DNA of 64,000 bases from Hermatobates lingyangjiaoensis (GCA_026182355.1 JAPFBL010000070.1:407501-471500), one strand, 5' to 3'; shown: positions 36,062 to 45,800, counted from the first letter of the stretch. Notes: generated by a model not told the origin, from the letters alone. Translations and numbers: made by a program.

Positions 36062-36240
36062 GTAGGGTAACAAAACTAATGAAATAGTCTCCACTCATAA
36101 AATGCGTTTCGAACACGTAGTGTTCTTCTACAGGCATAAAACTATCATTAAACTCCCATATGTGGAGACTATTTCATTAATTTTTTTAGCCTGCAATCAG
36201 TAAATGCCACATAATAACTGATTGCACTACCTTAGAATTA
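36062..36240. repeat. GAACAC-hairpin terminal repeat pair, mutated core
   Basis: The outer words gtagggtaacaaaactaatg and gtggagactatttcattaat are inverted. The minus core (36102-36133) has CUGUAGA instead of CUGANGA but keeps the GAACAC/GUGUUC stem and GAA. The right tail cagtaaatgccacataataa is shared with 28345 and 59817. Confidence 0.72.
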
Positions 36241-36589
36241 AAAACACTATCTGCTGGATGTGCAAACTCCTTAGATAACATAATTATTAGTGTTAATATG
36301 TAGAGTAGTTTAAATCAACCAGTACTGGTATTTAAATTATTGTAATTGCTAAATTTAATTACTTATGGTAACATTAACTCTGTTTAATGTGTTACTATCA
36401 ACTGTTAAATAGTGTCTTCCTTTTGTTTCAGATTATCTTTGTCCTGTCCTATGGTTTTTTTATTTACATTCGGCTTTTAATCCGTTAAAATCCTTTCTAA
36501 GGACTACCTTAGTAACAAATAGAATTCAGTCGTCCCCATCCGAAAGAAAGTTTCCATTAACCGGGAACTAGGCCTCACTTAAGTGAGTA

Positions 36590-37059
36590 TCAGTTTTCAA
36601 GTCTACTTGCCAACTGATGACGTTACCTAATGGTAAGAGTCGAGGGTCTAGCTTCCTCCTGTTGCTATACAGGCAACCTCCCGAGAACACACAGCAACTT
36701 CCTAAAGAGTCTACCCTTTCTGGGTAAAGAACCACAGATACAACGAGTTCAACACCAACGACGGAGTGTGCGAGGCAATATAAGGAAATTCCGCATGGGC
36801 TAATAATAATGACCAGCACTACCTATGATGACAGTTTATGGACTACCATACGACTCTTAGTAGTTGGGTTGTCCCCCTCTGAGGAGGGAGTTCCCGTTAC
36901 TCCGGGATCAGGGGTTGCAATGATACTTAATTTGCCCCATTAGGGCCTCATTATGGGGCGTCTTGGTACATAATGAGACTGAAAATGGAGAGATTAAAAA
37001 TCTCTCGTTGGCTAAATGACACCTGGACGGTACAAGTTTCAGACAGAGTAGATCAATAG
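36590..37059 (+). repeat. GC-rich repeat split by the jockey insertion, left part
   Basis: 36665-36745 (gagaacacacagcaacttcc, tctaccctttctgggtaaag) is a diverged copy of 40790-40850 (cacacagcaaccacaagggt, tctacccaacctgggtgaga). Its last 11 bases before the insertion, TAGATCAATAG (37049-37059), recur at 40563-40573. This segment and 40574-41346 were therefore contiguous before the insertion. Confidence 0.65.
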
Positions 37060-37205
37060 AATGAAATGAATGAAATGAATGAATGAATGAATGAAAATTT
37101 CTTTATTAAAGGCCTTATGCCCAAGGTATACAAGGCTGGGGTAGCCGTACGGAGAGCACTGGGTGCTCTCCACCAGGCTTTTTCCCCTTTGTACATAAAC
37201 GAAAC

Positions 37206-37460
37206 ATAATAATAATAATAATAATAATAGTAATAATTATAATAACAATAATTATAAAGATTAATAATATAGTATTAGTAACAACTACAATAATAATAAT
37301 AATAATAGTAATAATTATACTAACAATAATTATAAAGATTAATAATAGTGTAATATAGTATTAGTAACAACTACAATAATAATAGTGATAATAATAATAA
37401 TAGTAAATATTATACTAACAATAATTATAAACATTAATAATATTGTAATAACAACTACAA

Positions 37461-37491
<31 letters not shown>

Positions 37492-37630
37492 AATAGTAAT
37501 AATTATACTAACAATAAGTAGCAACTACAATAATAATAGTTATAATAATAATAATAGGAATGGTAATAATAATACTAATAATAATAATGATTTTATAATA
37601 ATAATAATAATAATGATAATAACAATAATA
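37206..37630. repeat. (TAA)n-rich microsatellite in element 3' UTR
   Basis: taataa runs interspersed with a repeating larger block (tagtaacaactacaataata, attatactaacaataattat) show duplication of segments of roughly 60-100 bp. It lies between the ORF2 stop and the element's terminal tail. Confidence 0.9.
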
Positions 37631-37682
37631 TTTCTTCCCTTTGTGGAACTGTATTATCCCTCGGCTCCTGTGTAGGACAGCG

Positions 37683-40373
37683 TCAACATAGCCGGCCTAC
37701 TACCGGTTCCTCTACTGGGTTGTTGTCCATATCAGCCGCAGCTCTGCCCATCCCAGCCTCTTCCTCCTGCATCACTTCAGTGAGTAATAAACCCTGAATG
37801 GCAGCAATCAGAGGGTTAGTTGAAGTGGCATTTCTTTTGTCCTCTTTCCTGCCCAACCTGCGGACAAACCTGGAGAGACGCTCCAGCTTGACTTCCCTAT
37901 GCAGGAACTCGTTCGTCGCGTAGCGTGGTGCGCCCAGGATAAGTCGGAGGGTTTTATTCTGAAACGCATAAATGCGTTTCATTAACTTACCCGCCGGCTT
38001 AGCCCAGGCTGTGACCCCGTACGCGACGATTGGCCTTAAAAGTGCCTTGTAGAGGTTCACCCTGGTCCGAAGGGAGAGACCAGAGCCAGGCCGTAATAAA
38101 AAGTAGATGCCACTCCTGGCGCCGTAGGCCTTGCCAAGTGTGCAGCTCACATGGTTTTTTAGGGACAGTTTTTGGTCAATGGTAACGCCAAGGTACCTAA
38201 ATGAATTTGTTACGGGTATGTGTTGTTCGTGGATGCGCAGTGTAGGTGTGTATCCGAGTCTCTTGCGCAGGTTGACAGTGAAGGTGCATTTGGATGGATT
38301 AATATTCATCCTCCATGCCTTAGTCCATTGCACCATCCTGTCAACATGTTGCTGAAATTGTCTTAGGGGGGTATCTATGAAGTACGACCGGCATGATACC
38401 AAAATGTCATCTGCATAGATACCCTCTAGTGTCTGTATGTTTCTATTATTTTTATTCCACTGGGGAAAGTCCTGCAAGTAGAAGTTGAAAAGGATAGGCC
38501 CCAGACAAGAGCCTTGGGGAACCCCCCTCTCAATCTTGTACTGCGAGGATAAAGTGTCTCTGGCTTTGACTCTAAAGGATCGTTCAGTTAGATAGGAGTG
38601 AACGATCCTTTGGAACCATTGAGGAAGTCCAGCGTCTCCTAGTTTCTTAACAATGCCTTCGTGCCAGACGCAATCAAAGGCCTTGTTAAGGTCGATGGCT
38701 AGGGTGTATGTTCTAAGCTTTCTTTGCTTAGCGTAGTGTAAGAAGTTGAGGGTGCGTCGCAGTAACTGAACGCACCCGTGTCCCTTTTTGTATCCAAACT
38801 GGATATCTGTGAATTGGAGAAACTCGGATACGTGTTTGAGTAAGACCTTCTCAAATACCTTGCTTAGAGAACTAAGCAAGCTTATAGGCCTGTAGTTACT
38901 GGCTAGAGTTGGATCCTTTCCCGGTTTGGGGATAAGGACTATCCTGGCCTGTTTCCAGGCTGATGGAAAGTAACCAAGTTTAATGCAAGCATTAAATATG
39001 GAGGTTAGCCAGTTGAGTGTAGGGTCAGGGAGCTGCTTCAGAACGTAGTTATTTACGTCATCCGCACCCGGTGCTTTGCGCCTCGGGAGCCCTTTCAATA
39101 TGGTTTTAATTTCTTCCATATTGAGAGAGATAGACTCCTCCGGAGGAGATATACAAGAAGAGAGTTTAGGGCCATCCTCTTTGTATAATTCGCCTAAAGT
39201 CTCCGCGAATGCCTCTGCAATCTCCTGAGGAGTAATGCAGAGGCTATTTTTGTGTTTGAGGGCAACAGTCGGCTGTTTAGTCCCTCGCAATCTCCTCAGA
39301 AACTGCCAAGCTTCTGGGGTATTGTCTATTTCTTCGAGTTTTTTATTGAGGGCCTCTTCCCTCATAACTTGTAATCTGTAGCGAATTTGTTTATTAAGTT
39401 TATTCACTACAGTTTTGTGTGATGGTAGTTTATACTTATTCCAAAGTTTACGGACCTTATTTCTGTACGAGATAAGATTAACTATTTGTTTATCTTGTGG
39501 CTTTTCCCACCCTGTGTTGTTTCGTTCAGCTTGCGATTTGTTAAGGGCCTCGTGAATAGAGTCAGTTAGGTTTTGAACCTCTCTGTCTATTTCTGCCCGT
39601 GTGTTAACCTCTGTTGGGTAGGACATGTGACTAAGTGTCCTTTTAAACCGCACCCAATCTGTAACGACGGGTTTGGTGGAGGGACATTGCACTACTGAGC
39701 CTGTCAACTCCATGAGGACTGGATAGTGATCAGAAGAAAGCTCCTGGATCGTTTCCAGCCTCACAGCCGGAGCCTTGGAGTTGGCAATAGCTAAGTCGAT
39801 GGTGCTAGCAGTCCTGGCTGTTATGTGAGTTGGAACTGCTGGATAGTAGATGTTTAGGCCAAGCCTGTTACAGGCGCTTAACAAGGCTTTTCCCATCTTT
39901 CTATCCCTCGAGCAGTTCCACATTGTGTGTTGTGTGTTGAAGTCTCCTCCCATGATCGTGGGGGTTGACGTCCCCATAAACTTCTTTAGGGTTTTGTGGG
40001 GTATCATTGTGTTCGGTGTATTATACACCGATACCAACCTTAATGGTTTACCATTATGTTGGACCTGTATTGAAGTGTTTTCTAGCTTGACCTCTAGGTT
40101 AGCTGGCAGTGTTGTATAGGGTATGTCTAACCTGACGGCTATAAGAGTTCCTCCATGACTCTTTTCTGCCGTTCTAGGGTAAGACTTTCTATCAGTTCTG
40201 CTGATTGAGTAACCAGGTAGACTGAACTTGTGTTGTGGTGCTAAGTGAGTTTCACTGAGCAGCACTATGTCAATGGAGTGACGGTTGAGGAACTCCGAGA
40301 GCTCGTTCCTCTTTGCGCGAATTCCGTTCGCGTTCCAGATAAGGGCTCTTAGTCTTCTATTATCTCTGTTCAT
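37683..40373 (-). CDS. Jockey-like ORF2: AP endonuclease and reverse transcriptase
   Basis: I start at the ATG at 40373, which overlaps the ORF1 stop as ATGA; upstream codons in this frame are the ORF1 region read out of frame. The protein has 896 residues. The N-terminal AP-like endonuclease shows WNANGIR (about residue 13), LLSETHL (about 39), MGGDFNTQH (about 140) and SSDHYPV (about 212). The reverse transcriptase shows LIPKPGKDP, SNYRPISLLSSLSKVFEK, QFGYKKGHGC, AIDLNKAFDCVWHEG, RGVPQGSCLGPILFNFYL and GIYADDILV, followed by RYLGVTIDQKLS and a C-terminal R/K-rich thumb. All catalytic boxes are present, so the enzyme may be functional. It would nick target DNA and copy element RNA at the nick. 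No RNase H domain is seen. Confidence 0.93.
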   Translation of the reverse strand: MNRDNRRLRALIWNANGIRAKRNELSEFLNRHSIDIVLLSETHLAPQHKFSLPGYSISRTDRKSYPRTAEKSHGGTLIAVRLDIPYTTLPANLEVKLENTSIQVQHNGKPLRLVSVYNTPNTMIPHKTLKKFMGTSTPTIMGGDFNTQHTMWNCSRDRKMGKALLSACNRLGLNIYYPAVPTHITARTASTIDLAIANSKAPAVRLETIQELSSDHYPVLMELTGSVVQCPSTKPVVTDWVRFKRTLSHMSYPTEVNTRAEIDREVQNLTDSIHEALNKSQAERNNTGWEKPQDKQIVNLISYRNKVRKLWNKYKLPSHKTVVNKLNKQIRYRLQVMREEALNKKLEEIDNTPEAWQFLRRLRGTKQPTVALKHKNSLCITPQEIAEAFAETLGELYKEDGPKLSSCISPPEESISLNMEEIKTILKGLPRRKAPGADDVNNYVLKQLPDPTLNWLTSIFNACIKLGYFPSAWKQARIVLIPKPGKDPTLASNYRPISLLSSLSKVFEKVLLKHVSEFLQFTDIQFGYKKGHGCVQLLRRTLNFLHYAKQRKLRTYTLAIDLNKAFDCVWHEGIVKKLGDAGLPQWFQRIVHSYLTERSFRVKARDTLSSQYKIERGVPQGSCLGPILFNFYLQDFPQWNKNNRNIQTLEGIYADDILVSCRSYFIDTPLRQFQQHVDRMVQWTKAWRMNINPSKCTFTVNLRKRLGYTPTLRIHEQHIPVTNSFRYLGVTIDQKLSLKNHVSCTLGKAYGARSGIYFLLRPGSGLSLRTRVNLYKALLRPIVAYGVTAWAKPAGKLMKRIYAFQNKTLRLILGAPRYATNEFLHREVKLERLSRFVRRLGRKEDKRNATSTNPLIAAIQGLLLTEVMQEEEAGMGRAAADMDNNPVEEPVVGRLC

Positions 40374-40561
40374 GACAGCAGAGCAATAGTAGCATGGTCC
40401 CGCAGAGAGATAGTATCTATCTCTTTGGACATTCGTACTGCCGCACTTAGGCGAGACAATAACGAACTGTCCTGTAAGGCCTTGATGACCATCAAGAGGT
40501 CGTTTTCCTCTTGAACAGGTTGGGTAGTTTGGGAGGCAGGCTGGCTGGAGGCACCAAGAGC
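40370..40561 (-). pseudogene. 5'-truncated ORF1 (gag-like) C-terminus
   Basis: The frame ending in TGA at 40372-40370 reads GASSQPASQTTQPVQEEND, LLMVIKALQDSSLL and SKEIDTISLRDHATIALL. This is a hydrophilic, leucine-spaced tail typical of jockey-clade ORF1 ends. The element stops at 40562, and the flanking duplication supplies an in-frame TAG, so the N-terminal part and zinc knuckles are lost. The element could not supply its own ORF1 protein. Confidence 0.7.
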
Positions 40562-40573
40562 CTAGATCAATAG

Positions 40574-41346
40574 GTCTCTCTTTCGAATATAAGGGCACGA
40601 GATAGGGTTGTATCCATTCGTCCCCACTCTGAGTAGCCCATCAAAAGCCAAAGCGTCTATTAAAACAACTACCAGTATTCCAGCCCACTTAGCTGAAATC
40701 GTGTTCCGTTCCTACTGGTTAAGGTTTCAGGCTCTAGCTCCCCGGTATTCTAAGTAGGCATCCGCCCGAGAAGTAACTGCTTCTCACACAGCAACCACAA
40801 GGGTCTACCCAACCTGGGTGAGAACCAATAGCCACTACGAGTACAGCCGCCAAGTAGTTGGCGGGATGGAGAGAGAACCTGAACCTCTCCATGGGCCCCC
40901 ACCGCCCGTAGTACAGACTTATTTTAAGAGTTTCGGATCAAACTCCGGACCAATGGTCTTACTGAACCTGCACAGCTGTAGGAAAGATCAGTGGCCCTTG
41001 TAGCCCCCGGTTCGAAGAATCACGTGGAAATAAAGCCAATTCACCCTGTGGTATAGCTGCATGGCCCCACTAGGGTCGAACCGACACCGTTTTAAGAGCT
41101 CTCGGGTAGAACTCCAGATCTAGGTCCTGCTGAGCCTATTATAGGTGCAGGTCAGGTCAGTGGCCACAAAGTCTTCCGCCTTTTAGCCAGTCTACGTAAT
41201 CAGCTTAACCTGTTTCTTGCTCGCTGACGGAGAGGCACATGGGAATCAGGGAGTCTGCCTCCCCACAGAAGGAGAGCCCTACTGGGGAAGGGGCCCCTGA
41301 GCCCTCCAAAGAGGAATTGTGTATAATTTCCAGTTTCTTGCTGTAG
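40574..41346 (+). repeat. GC-rich repeat, right part, with possible ORF1 start
   Basis: This is the continuation of the 36590-37059 segment. It contains an internal tandem duplication of 168 bp (ttttaagagtttcggatcaa at 40922 and ttttaagagctctcgggtag at 41090, both ending gatcagtggcc or ggtcagtggcc). An ATG at 41239 opens a 35-codon frame (MGIRESASPQKESPTGEG...) that resembles the start of a non-LTR ORF1. It may be the 5' UTR plus ORF1 start of a plus-oriented element, with the rest missing. Confidence 0.5.
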
Positions 41347-41570
41347 TTTACTGATCAACCATATCTGTTTACACAGCTTTGCTACAAAACAGTGGCAGTA
41401 TTTTATAGGTGTAATTATTATGACTTCCTAATAAAATAATTCACATTACCCTCGATCCATCTGTGATACAAGGAGACATAAATTGTTGTTATTATACAAT
41501 AAAAAACAAGTTTGCTATCGCTGTTATATAATGTGAAATGTTTTTAGATAGATGTAGTTATTTTACTTAC

Positions 41571-41775
41571 AAGCTTGTAGGGGTGGCAGATGAACGAAAA
41601 CTGACTGAGGCAATTAGCGATACACAAGTGCACTCCGGGTAAGAGTCTCTTGACACGACATGGCGTGTCCCATGTCAAGTGTCTCCGCAGGCTGCTTGTT
41701 ACCTTGTATCCAAACAGCCGTCTCGTCCAATCTCCCCAACTACGCCCAGTTATTGCACCCTTAAACAAACACGTC
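41571..41775 (-). other. GC-elevated segment with good minus-strand splice donor
   Basis: About 200 bp of near-50% GC stands in AT-rich intron. On minus, one frame is open throughout (ITGRSWGDWTRRLFGYK, then FICHPYKL) and meets a consensus donor CTT|GTAAGT at 41571. No convincing acceptor or start codon was found. It could be an exon of an antisense gene or non-coding RNA, or a repeat I do not recognise. Confidence 0.3.
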
Positions 41776-41944
41776 TTGTATATCTCAGTCCTCCAATTAT
41801 TAATCTCATTTAATTAAGCGTAGACTAATTTGAACCGTAATTATGCATAATTAACATCAAGAAAATACATGCATAATGTATTAGCACAGAGGTTAGTTTA
41901 ACTTGCATTAAGAAATTAACCACCCGTTTTAACTTGTATACTGC

Positions 41945-42042
41945 TGTTTGTTTGTCCGGTTTGATTGTTCCGTTTTGTTTGATGATTCGTTTGTCCGGTT
42001 TGATTGTTTCGGTTTCGTTTGATGATTCGTTTGTCCGGTTTA
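41945..42042. repeat. 40-bp minisatellite, 2.5 copies
   Basis: gatgattcgtttgtccggtt occurs at 41981 and 42021, and gtttgtccggtttgattgtt occurs at 41949 and 41989. Confidence 0.85.
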
Positions 42043-42517
42043 AGACGTCTTTATTTGAACTCTTTGAATCAGTGTTCTTCTTAAAGATATTCATCTAAAA
42101 CCGGTCAAATGCCTCCAGCACCAGTTATAGACTAAAGAAGTTAATTCATTTCATAATTTAATGCATAATAGTTAAACGCCAATCAACGATAAATGTGAAC
42201 CATACAAAAGAGTATAACCATCATTTTAATACCAGACTTTCTTAGCTTATGACTTTCTATACCTCTAAACCCCTGTAGAGAAGTAGACCCCTACTAAACC
42301 ACCCATTTAGTGTGGTACATACAAAAGAGTATACTACCATTAAGACAAACTAGTTCCCTATATTATCGCGATTAGAACATCATGTTGACATTTCTACTTT
42401 CATTCGAAACACAGTGACACAAACATCTGACAGAAAATGGCAAACCATATCGATCGAGTGCAAACGATCACAATTTCAAAAAATACTGTAGATTTGACAT
42501 TTCATGTCAAATAGTTG

Positions 42518-42727
42518 TATCTTAGTTTATACAGATAAAAACTAAGAGATTCGGATATTTAAATTTGGTGGTATATTCGTTTGTGTACTATGTAGTACAT
42601 TCATATAGTACATATATGAGTGTACTATGTAAACCACCTAATGTGTGTACTACATAGTATTGAAACTAGTATACTACCAAATTTAAATTTACAATTTTCT
42701 TAGTTTATATCTGTATAAACTAAGATA
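42518..42727. mobile_element. Palindromic MITE-like element, about 210 bp
   Basis: Long inverted arms start tatcttagtttatacagata on the left and, inverted, on the right. Both contain atatttaaatttggtggtat-like words. The centre has smaller inverted words (gtactatgtagtac). TA on either side could be the target duplication. Confidence 0.65.
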
Positions 42728-42779
42728 TATACACTATAAAATCGATGGTAACCGACTGAAGTGACCAGCTACTTGCCGT

Positions 42780-42860
42780 TGCGTCTAGGGCGTGTTTGGT
42801 ATCTCCTCCCTTTTCTCCTGAAGACTGATTGCCCGAAAATTTGAGTCTCTATGTGTTACT
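42780..42860 (+). repeat. Hammerhead-like terminal repeat fragment
   Basis: ctcctgaagactgattgccc then gaaaatttgagtctctatgt: CUGAAGA, extra C, a weak hairpin, GAA, AAUU, U. It is related to 13508-13532 and 19651-19676. Confidence 0.5.
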
Positions 42861-43521
42861 TTTCTTCGATTTTAAACTCGACTTTATAGGTGCGTAAGAT
42901 ATAACTATTCGACATGAAAAGTCAAATCTTCAGTATATCCCTAATGATAAATTATACATCATTAATGCTTCAACAATAAGTTTTTCTTTCTAAATTATAA
43001 TCCTTTGCAGTTGATGCATACGGTTCATTTTTTCCTGTGATAAAATGTGCAATTGCGTCTTGACTGGTTATTTGAACAAGGCATAAAATTAAAGAACGTT
43101 TGTTACTATTGGAGTTCTACATCTTTAAAAGTAAGATGTGGGGAAAGACCGCTTACTCACGATCTAAGCTGCTCCGGCTTATTCTCTCTAATCCGTTCTA
43201 TCTGAAGAATCAAATAGAATTCAAGTCAGCTGAAACAAGTCTCATCCGTAATCTCTCTTGATGTTAAAATTAATTTTAGTTGTGATAACTTAGAGTCAAG
43301 TTGAGGATAAACCACGTCATCATTTTTTTATGAAATATTTTTTGAAGATATTGATATATGTGAAGGGCTTTAAGTCCATCTTTTAAGCAAGTATTCACTA
43401 AATATAAGCATTTATATTGTTAAAGTTGACAGTCTTCTCACATCATCTGAGTGTATTCAGTGTTTGTGTTGTGTGATTTTCTTTGACGAGATTCATGTAA
43501 TAGGATGTTCGCTGTCGACAG

Positions 43522-43630
43522 GTATGACTCGTTGGAGAGTGCGGTTGGCGGCTCTTCCGTGTCACTGAAGCCACTCTGTCCACGATGTCCACCATCGCAT
43601 TCCATGGAGCGCCTTCTATTCCTCGACTAG
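43522..43630 (+). CDS. Terminal coding exon of the membrane protein
   Basis: The acceptor is gctgtcgacag. One base completes an arginine split from the previous exon (either 34309 or 33799 fits), then 35 codons lead to TAG at 43628-43630. The tail reads YDSLESAVGGSSVSLK, then PLCPRCPPSHS and MERLLFLD. YDSL is a YxxΦ-type motif of the kind adaptor complexes bind for endocytosis or basolateral sorting. A CPRCPP cluster could be palmitoylated or bind metal; both are inferences. GC content is well above the flanks. The phase match over a 9-kb intron and the immediate stop support a true last exon. Confidence 0.78.
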
Positions 43631-43790
43631 AGGCAATCTTCACTCCTCTAGAGGCCAAAGTCAGTATTTAATTTATTGTTTTTTTTATATTACAATTTAA
43701 TTAATTTTTTGCCAAAAATAATTAAAGAAAATTCTAAAAAATGAATCATGATAGAAAATAAAACTACGCAAAAAAATTCTGCGTATATTA
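43631..43790 (+). terminator. Probable 3' UTR with AATAAA signal
   Basis: Sequence turns AT-rich right after the TAG. AATAAA at 43757-43762 is the first good polyadenylation hexamer and would give a 3' UTR of about 150 bases. Other A-rich words exist, so the site is tentative. Confidence 0.45.
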
Positions 43791-44164
43791 TTAACTGACA
43801 TGCTAAAGATTTTATGTATGAAAAAACAACCTTAAATGAGAAAATTCCCATCCGTGATTAAGTTAAATAAATTTATCACGTGAGAAATCAGCGCTTAATG
43901 ACAGTAAATACTGGATTAGAACCTTCAACAATGAGTCATATATGTTATGAGTCATCAAAAAAGACCGACGCGCATACACACATACATACAGACACCAGCT
44001 CGCCTAGTAATATCTATATTGTAATCATTTTCATTCTATATAACTCTAACCATATGTATCCTACTATTAACCTGGGCAGATGGTCGAGTTTGAATAGGTG
44101 ACAGCAGTGACAAGATTTTGAAACTGTTCAATTCTTCTTATTGTGGTCTCAACATTGATTATAT

Positions 44165-44400
44165 ATATAAAACTAAACTAAAGTTTATCTGGACTTGGTC
44201 AGTTCTTCAGGTTCAAATTAAACTCTCAATGCCAACGTTTCGATTTTTATTTAAAATAAAAAAACTTTAAAGAAACTTTAAAACTTCTGCCTATGAAAAA
44301 GGCTTCAAATAAAAACCGAAACGTTGGTATTGAGAGTCTAACTTGAACCTGATGAACTGACCGAGACCCGATAAACTTTAATTTTATATATATATATATC
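44165..44400. repeat. Inverted pair, ACGUUGG-family terminal repeats
   Basis: Arms aaagtttatctggacttggt (44179) and gagacccgataaactttaat (about 44370) are inverted, with accgaaacgttggtattgag inside. The hammerhead core has decayed to ctatgaaaaaggctt, but the ACC-GAA-ACGU-U side persists. (TA)n lies at both ends. A single arm is at 13865-13980. Confidence 0.75.
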
Positions 44401-44580
44401 AATGATCAAACCACAATAAGAAATGGGAAAACAAGACTAAGATCTTTCTGCCGCTGAGGAGCGGGTCGCCGCTCTGCCTTCCTTCGGGACTCTTCGCCTC
44501 CTGATGGCGACGATGGTCGAAATATAGAAGTGAGTTATTCCTGTGTCTATTCGTGTGTTATCTTCTTTTTAATTGGTTTT
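44400..44580. repeat. Chimeric terminal repeats
   Basis: 44400-44447 is the outer half of a minus GACCG-family repeat (caatgatcaaaccacaataa ... agatcttt). It joins abruptly to a plus fragment (ctcctgatggcgacgatggt, cgaaatatagaagtgagtta) of another family with a mutated CUGAUGG core. This is a breakpoint between two families. Confidence 0.6.
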
Positions 44581-44639
44581 TTTTTAAAAGTCCGCTGGAC
44601 CATTTCTTTTAATTACTATATATATATTATTGAATAAAC

Positions 44640-44835
44640 GGTCTACACGAACTAGAAAATTAACAAAATACGACTTAGAAAAAAGATAAATGTGTGAAGT
44701 GGAGGAAAGGACGATAGTCCTGGGAAAGATGTTAGGGTAGACAAAGGAAGAAAAAATGTAAAAAACTATCCACCAGCGGTTTTTGATACATATAAAAGGA
44801 AATAATGTCGCAATAAAAACGACCAACAAATCCAA
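44640..44835 (-). repeat. PLE 3' region relic
   Basis: On minus, WWIVFYIFSSFVYPNIF and TIVLSS correspond to YWIVFYSFLLYSSVFPNI and TIVLSC at 20.69-20.83 kb, downstream of the GIY-YIG relic. It is therefore a non-coding 3' piece of the same PLE family. Confidence 0.6.
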
Positions 44836-45639
44836 TCTATTAGCTTTAATATAAAATGGTTATGTAAGACCCATTCCCTCGACTAACTAGTCTCGTCACT
44901 CCAAATACATTAGAATCATGATAACGACGGCTGTTTAGATTATGGTTTGAATTAAATCTCAAACTTTTAATTATACTTTTTGGTTATTGTACTAGAACTA
45001 TGTTTTCTACATAAAATCACAAAAATATTGTTTATCCTATTATTTTACAGGTGGACTTCAGAAGAAATATAAAGCAATATTGTAGGGTGTAATAAAGTTT
45101 TCTATTTAAATCATTATAATTTATTCATAGCTATAATATTAAACTAGTATTATATTAAAATATAATACTATATTAATATAAATTATATTAATGTATATAT
45201 ATATATAACTTTTTTAATTCTCACAGAGCAGCAAATAAACTTTAATTTAATTGTCATATAAATGGCCAGTTATATGACTGATTTGAATGAATTCTATATA
45301 AAGAGTTTTTCTTTTGCCTGTTCACGTCTCCAAATGGAACTCAATATCATTGCTTAATATACACTTGTACAGATATATAACAAACCTTAAAAGGTAAACA
45401 ATAAATAGAGTCACGCTTCCAGTTTCTAACTTTTAGTTTTAGAGAAGAGAGGTTTAAGAAGAGATATATAAAAAATGAAAGAAAAAAAGACAAAACTAGA
45501 AATAACAAACAGGTAAAACAATACATAAATAAATATAAAACGAATAAAAATAAAATAAAATAAGAAAGCAAATTAACGGTACAGATTGAGACTAGGAGGT
45601 GAGCGAGCGCCAAGGAGATAAATAATTGCCTCCTCTGAA

Positions 45640-45800
45640 GTAAACCACAGTAAGAAAATTAAAAAATGTCTTACTTTTCGACTAAAAGGTGGGTCTTCGT
45701 CAGAGCCTATCTGCTACCCTACTTCCTAAGTATGGGAAGACCATATGGTTTTGTTGAAAGATCTTAATTAAATTTCTGATTTACTTAATGAGGTTTAGAC
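45640..45800 (-). repeat. Degraded terminal repeat of a GACCG-like family
   Basis: Minus words ggctctgacgaagacccacc and tagtcgaaaagtaagacatt give CUGACGA, extra A, GAC...GUC, GAA. The outer parts resemble the main family only loosely (tgaaagatcttaattaaatt on plus). Confidence 0.55.

Larger units (their letters stand above)
37060..40562 (-). mobile_element. Jockey-like non-LTR retrotransposon with target duplication
   Basis: The 3.5-kb element is flanked by an 11-bp duplication TAGATCAATAG (37049-37059 and 40563-40573). Reading on minus, it holds a 5'-truncated ORF1 tail, an intact ORF2 overlapping it by ATGA, a 3' UTR invaded by (TTA)n, an aataaag word and a terminal (CATT)n tail at about 37095-37060. 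Duplication, tail and truncation are hallmarks of target-primed reverse transcription. The intact long ORF suggests a fairly young insertion. Confidence 0.92.
34310..43521 (+). other. Last intron of the membrane-protein gene (9.2 kb)
   Basis: The intron hosts the jockey-like element, its GC-rich flanks and two palindromic repeats. The stretches 34500-35075, 35160-36055, 36245-36585, 41350-41560, 42060-42500 and 42860-43500 show nothing identifiable. Confidence 0.6.

Noticed and set aside
37339..37675. Long I/N-rich ORFs on both strands
   Set aside because: They are translations of the (TAA)n microsatellite, not genes.
40374..40598. First 75 codons of the long minus-strand ORF as part of ORF2
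   Set aside because: That stretch is the ORF1 C-terminus read in another frame. The endonuclease begins right after the ATG at 40373, which overlaps the ORF1 stop.
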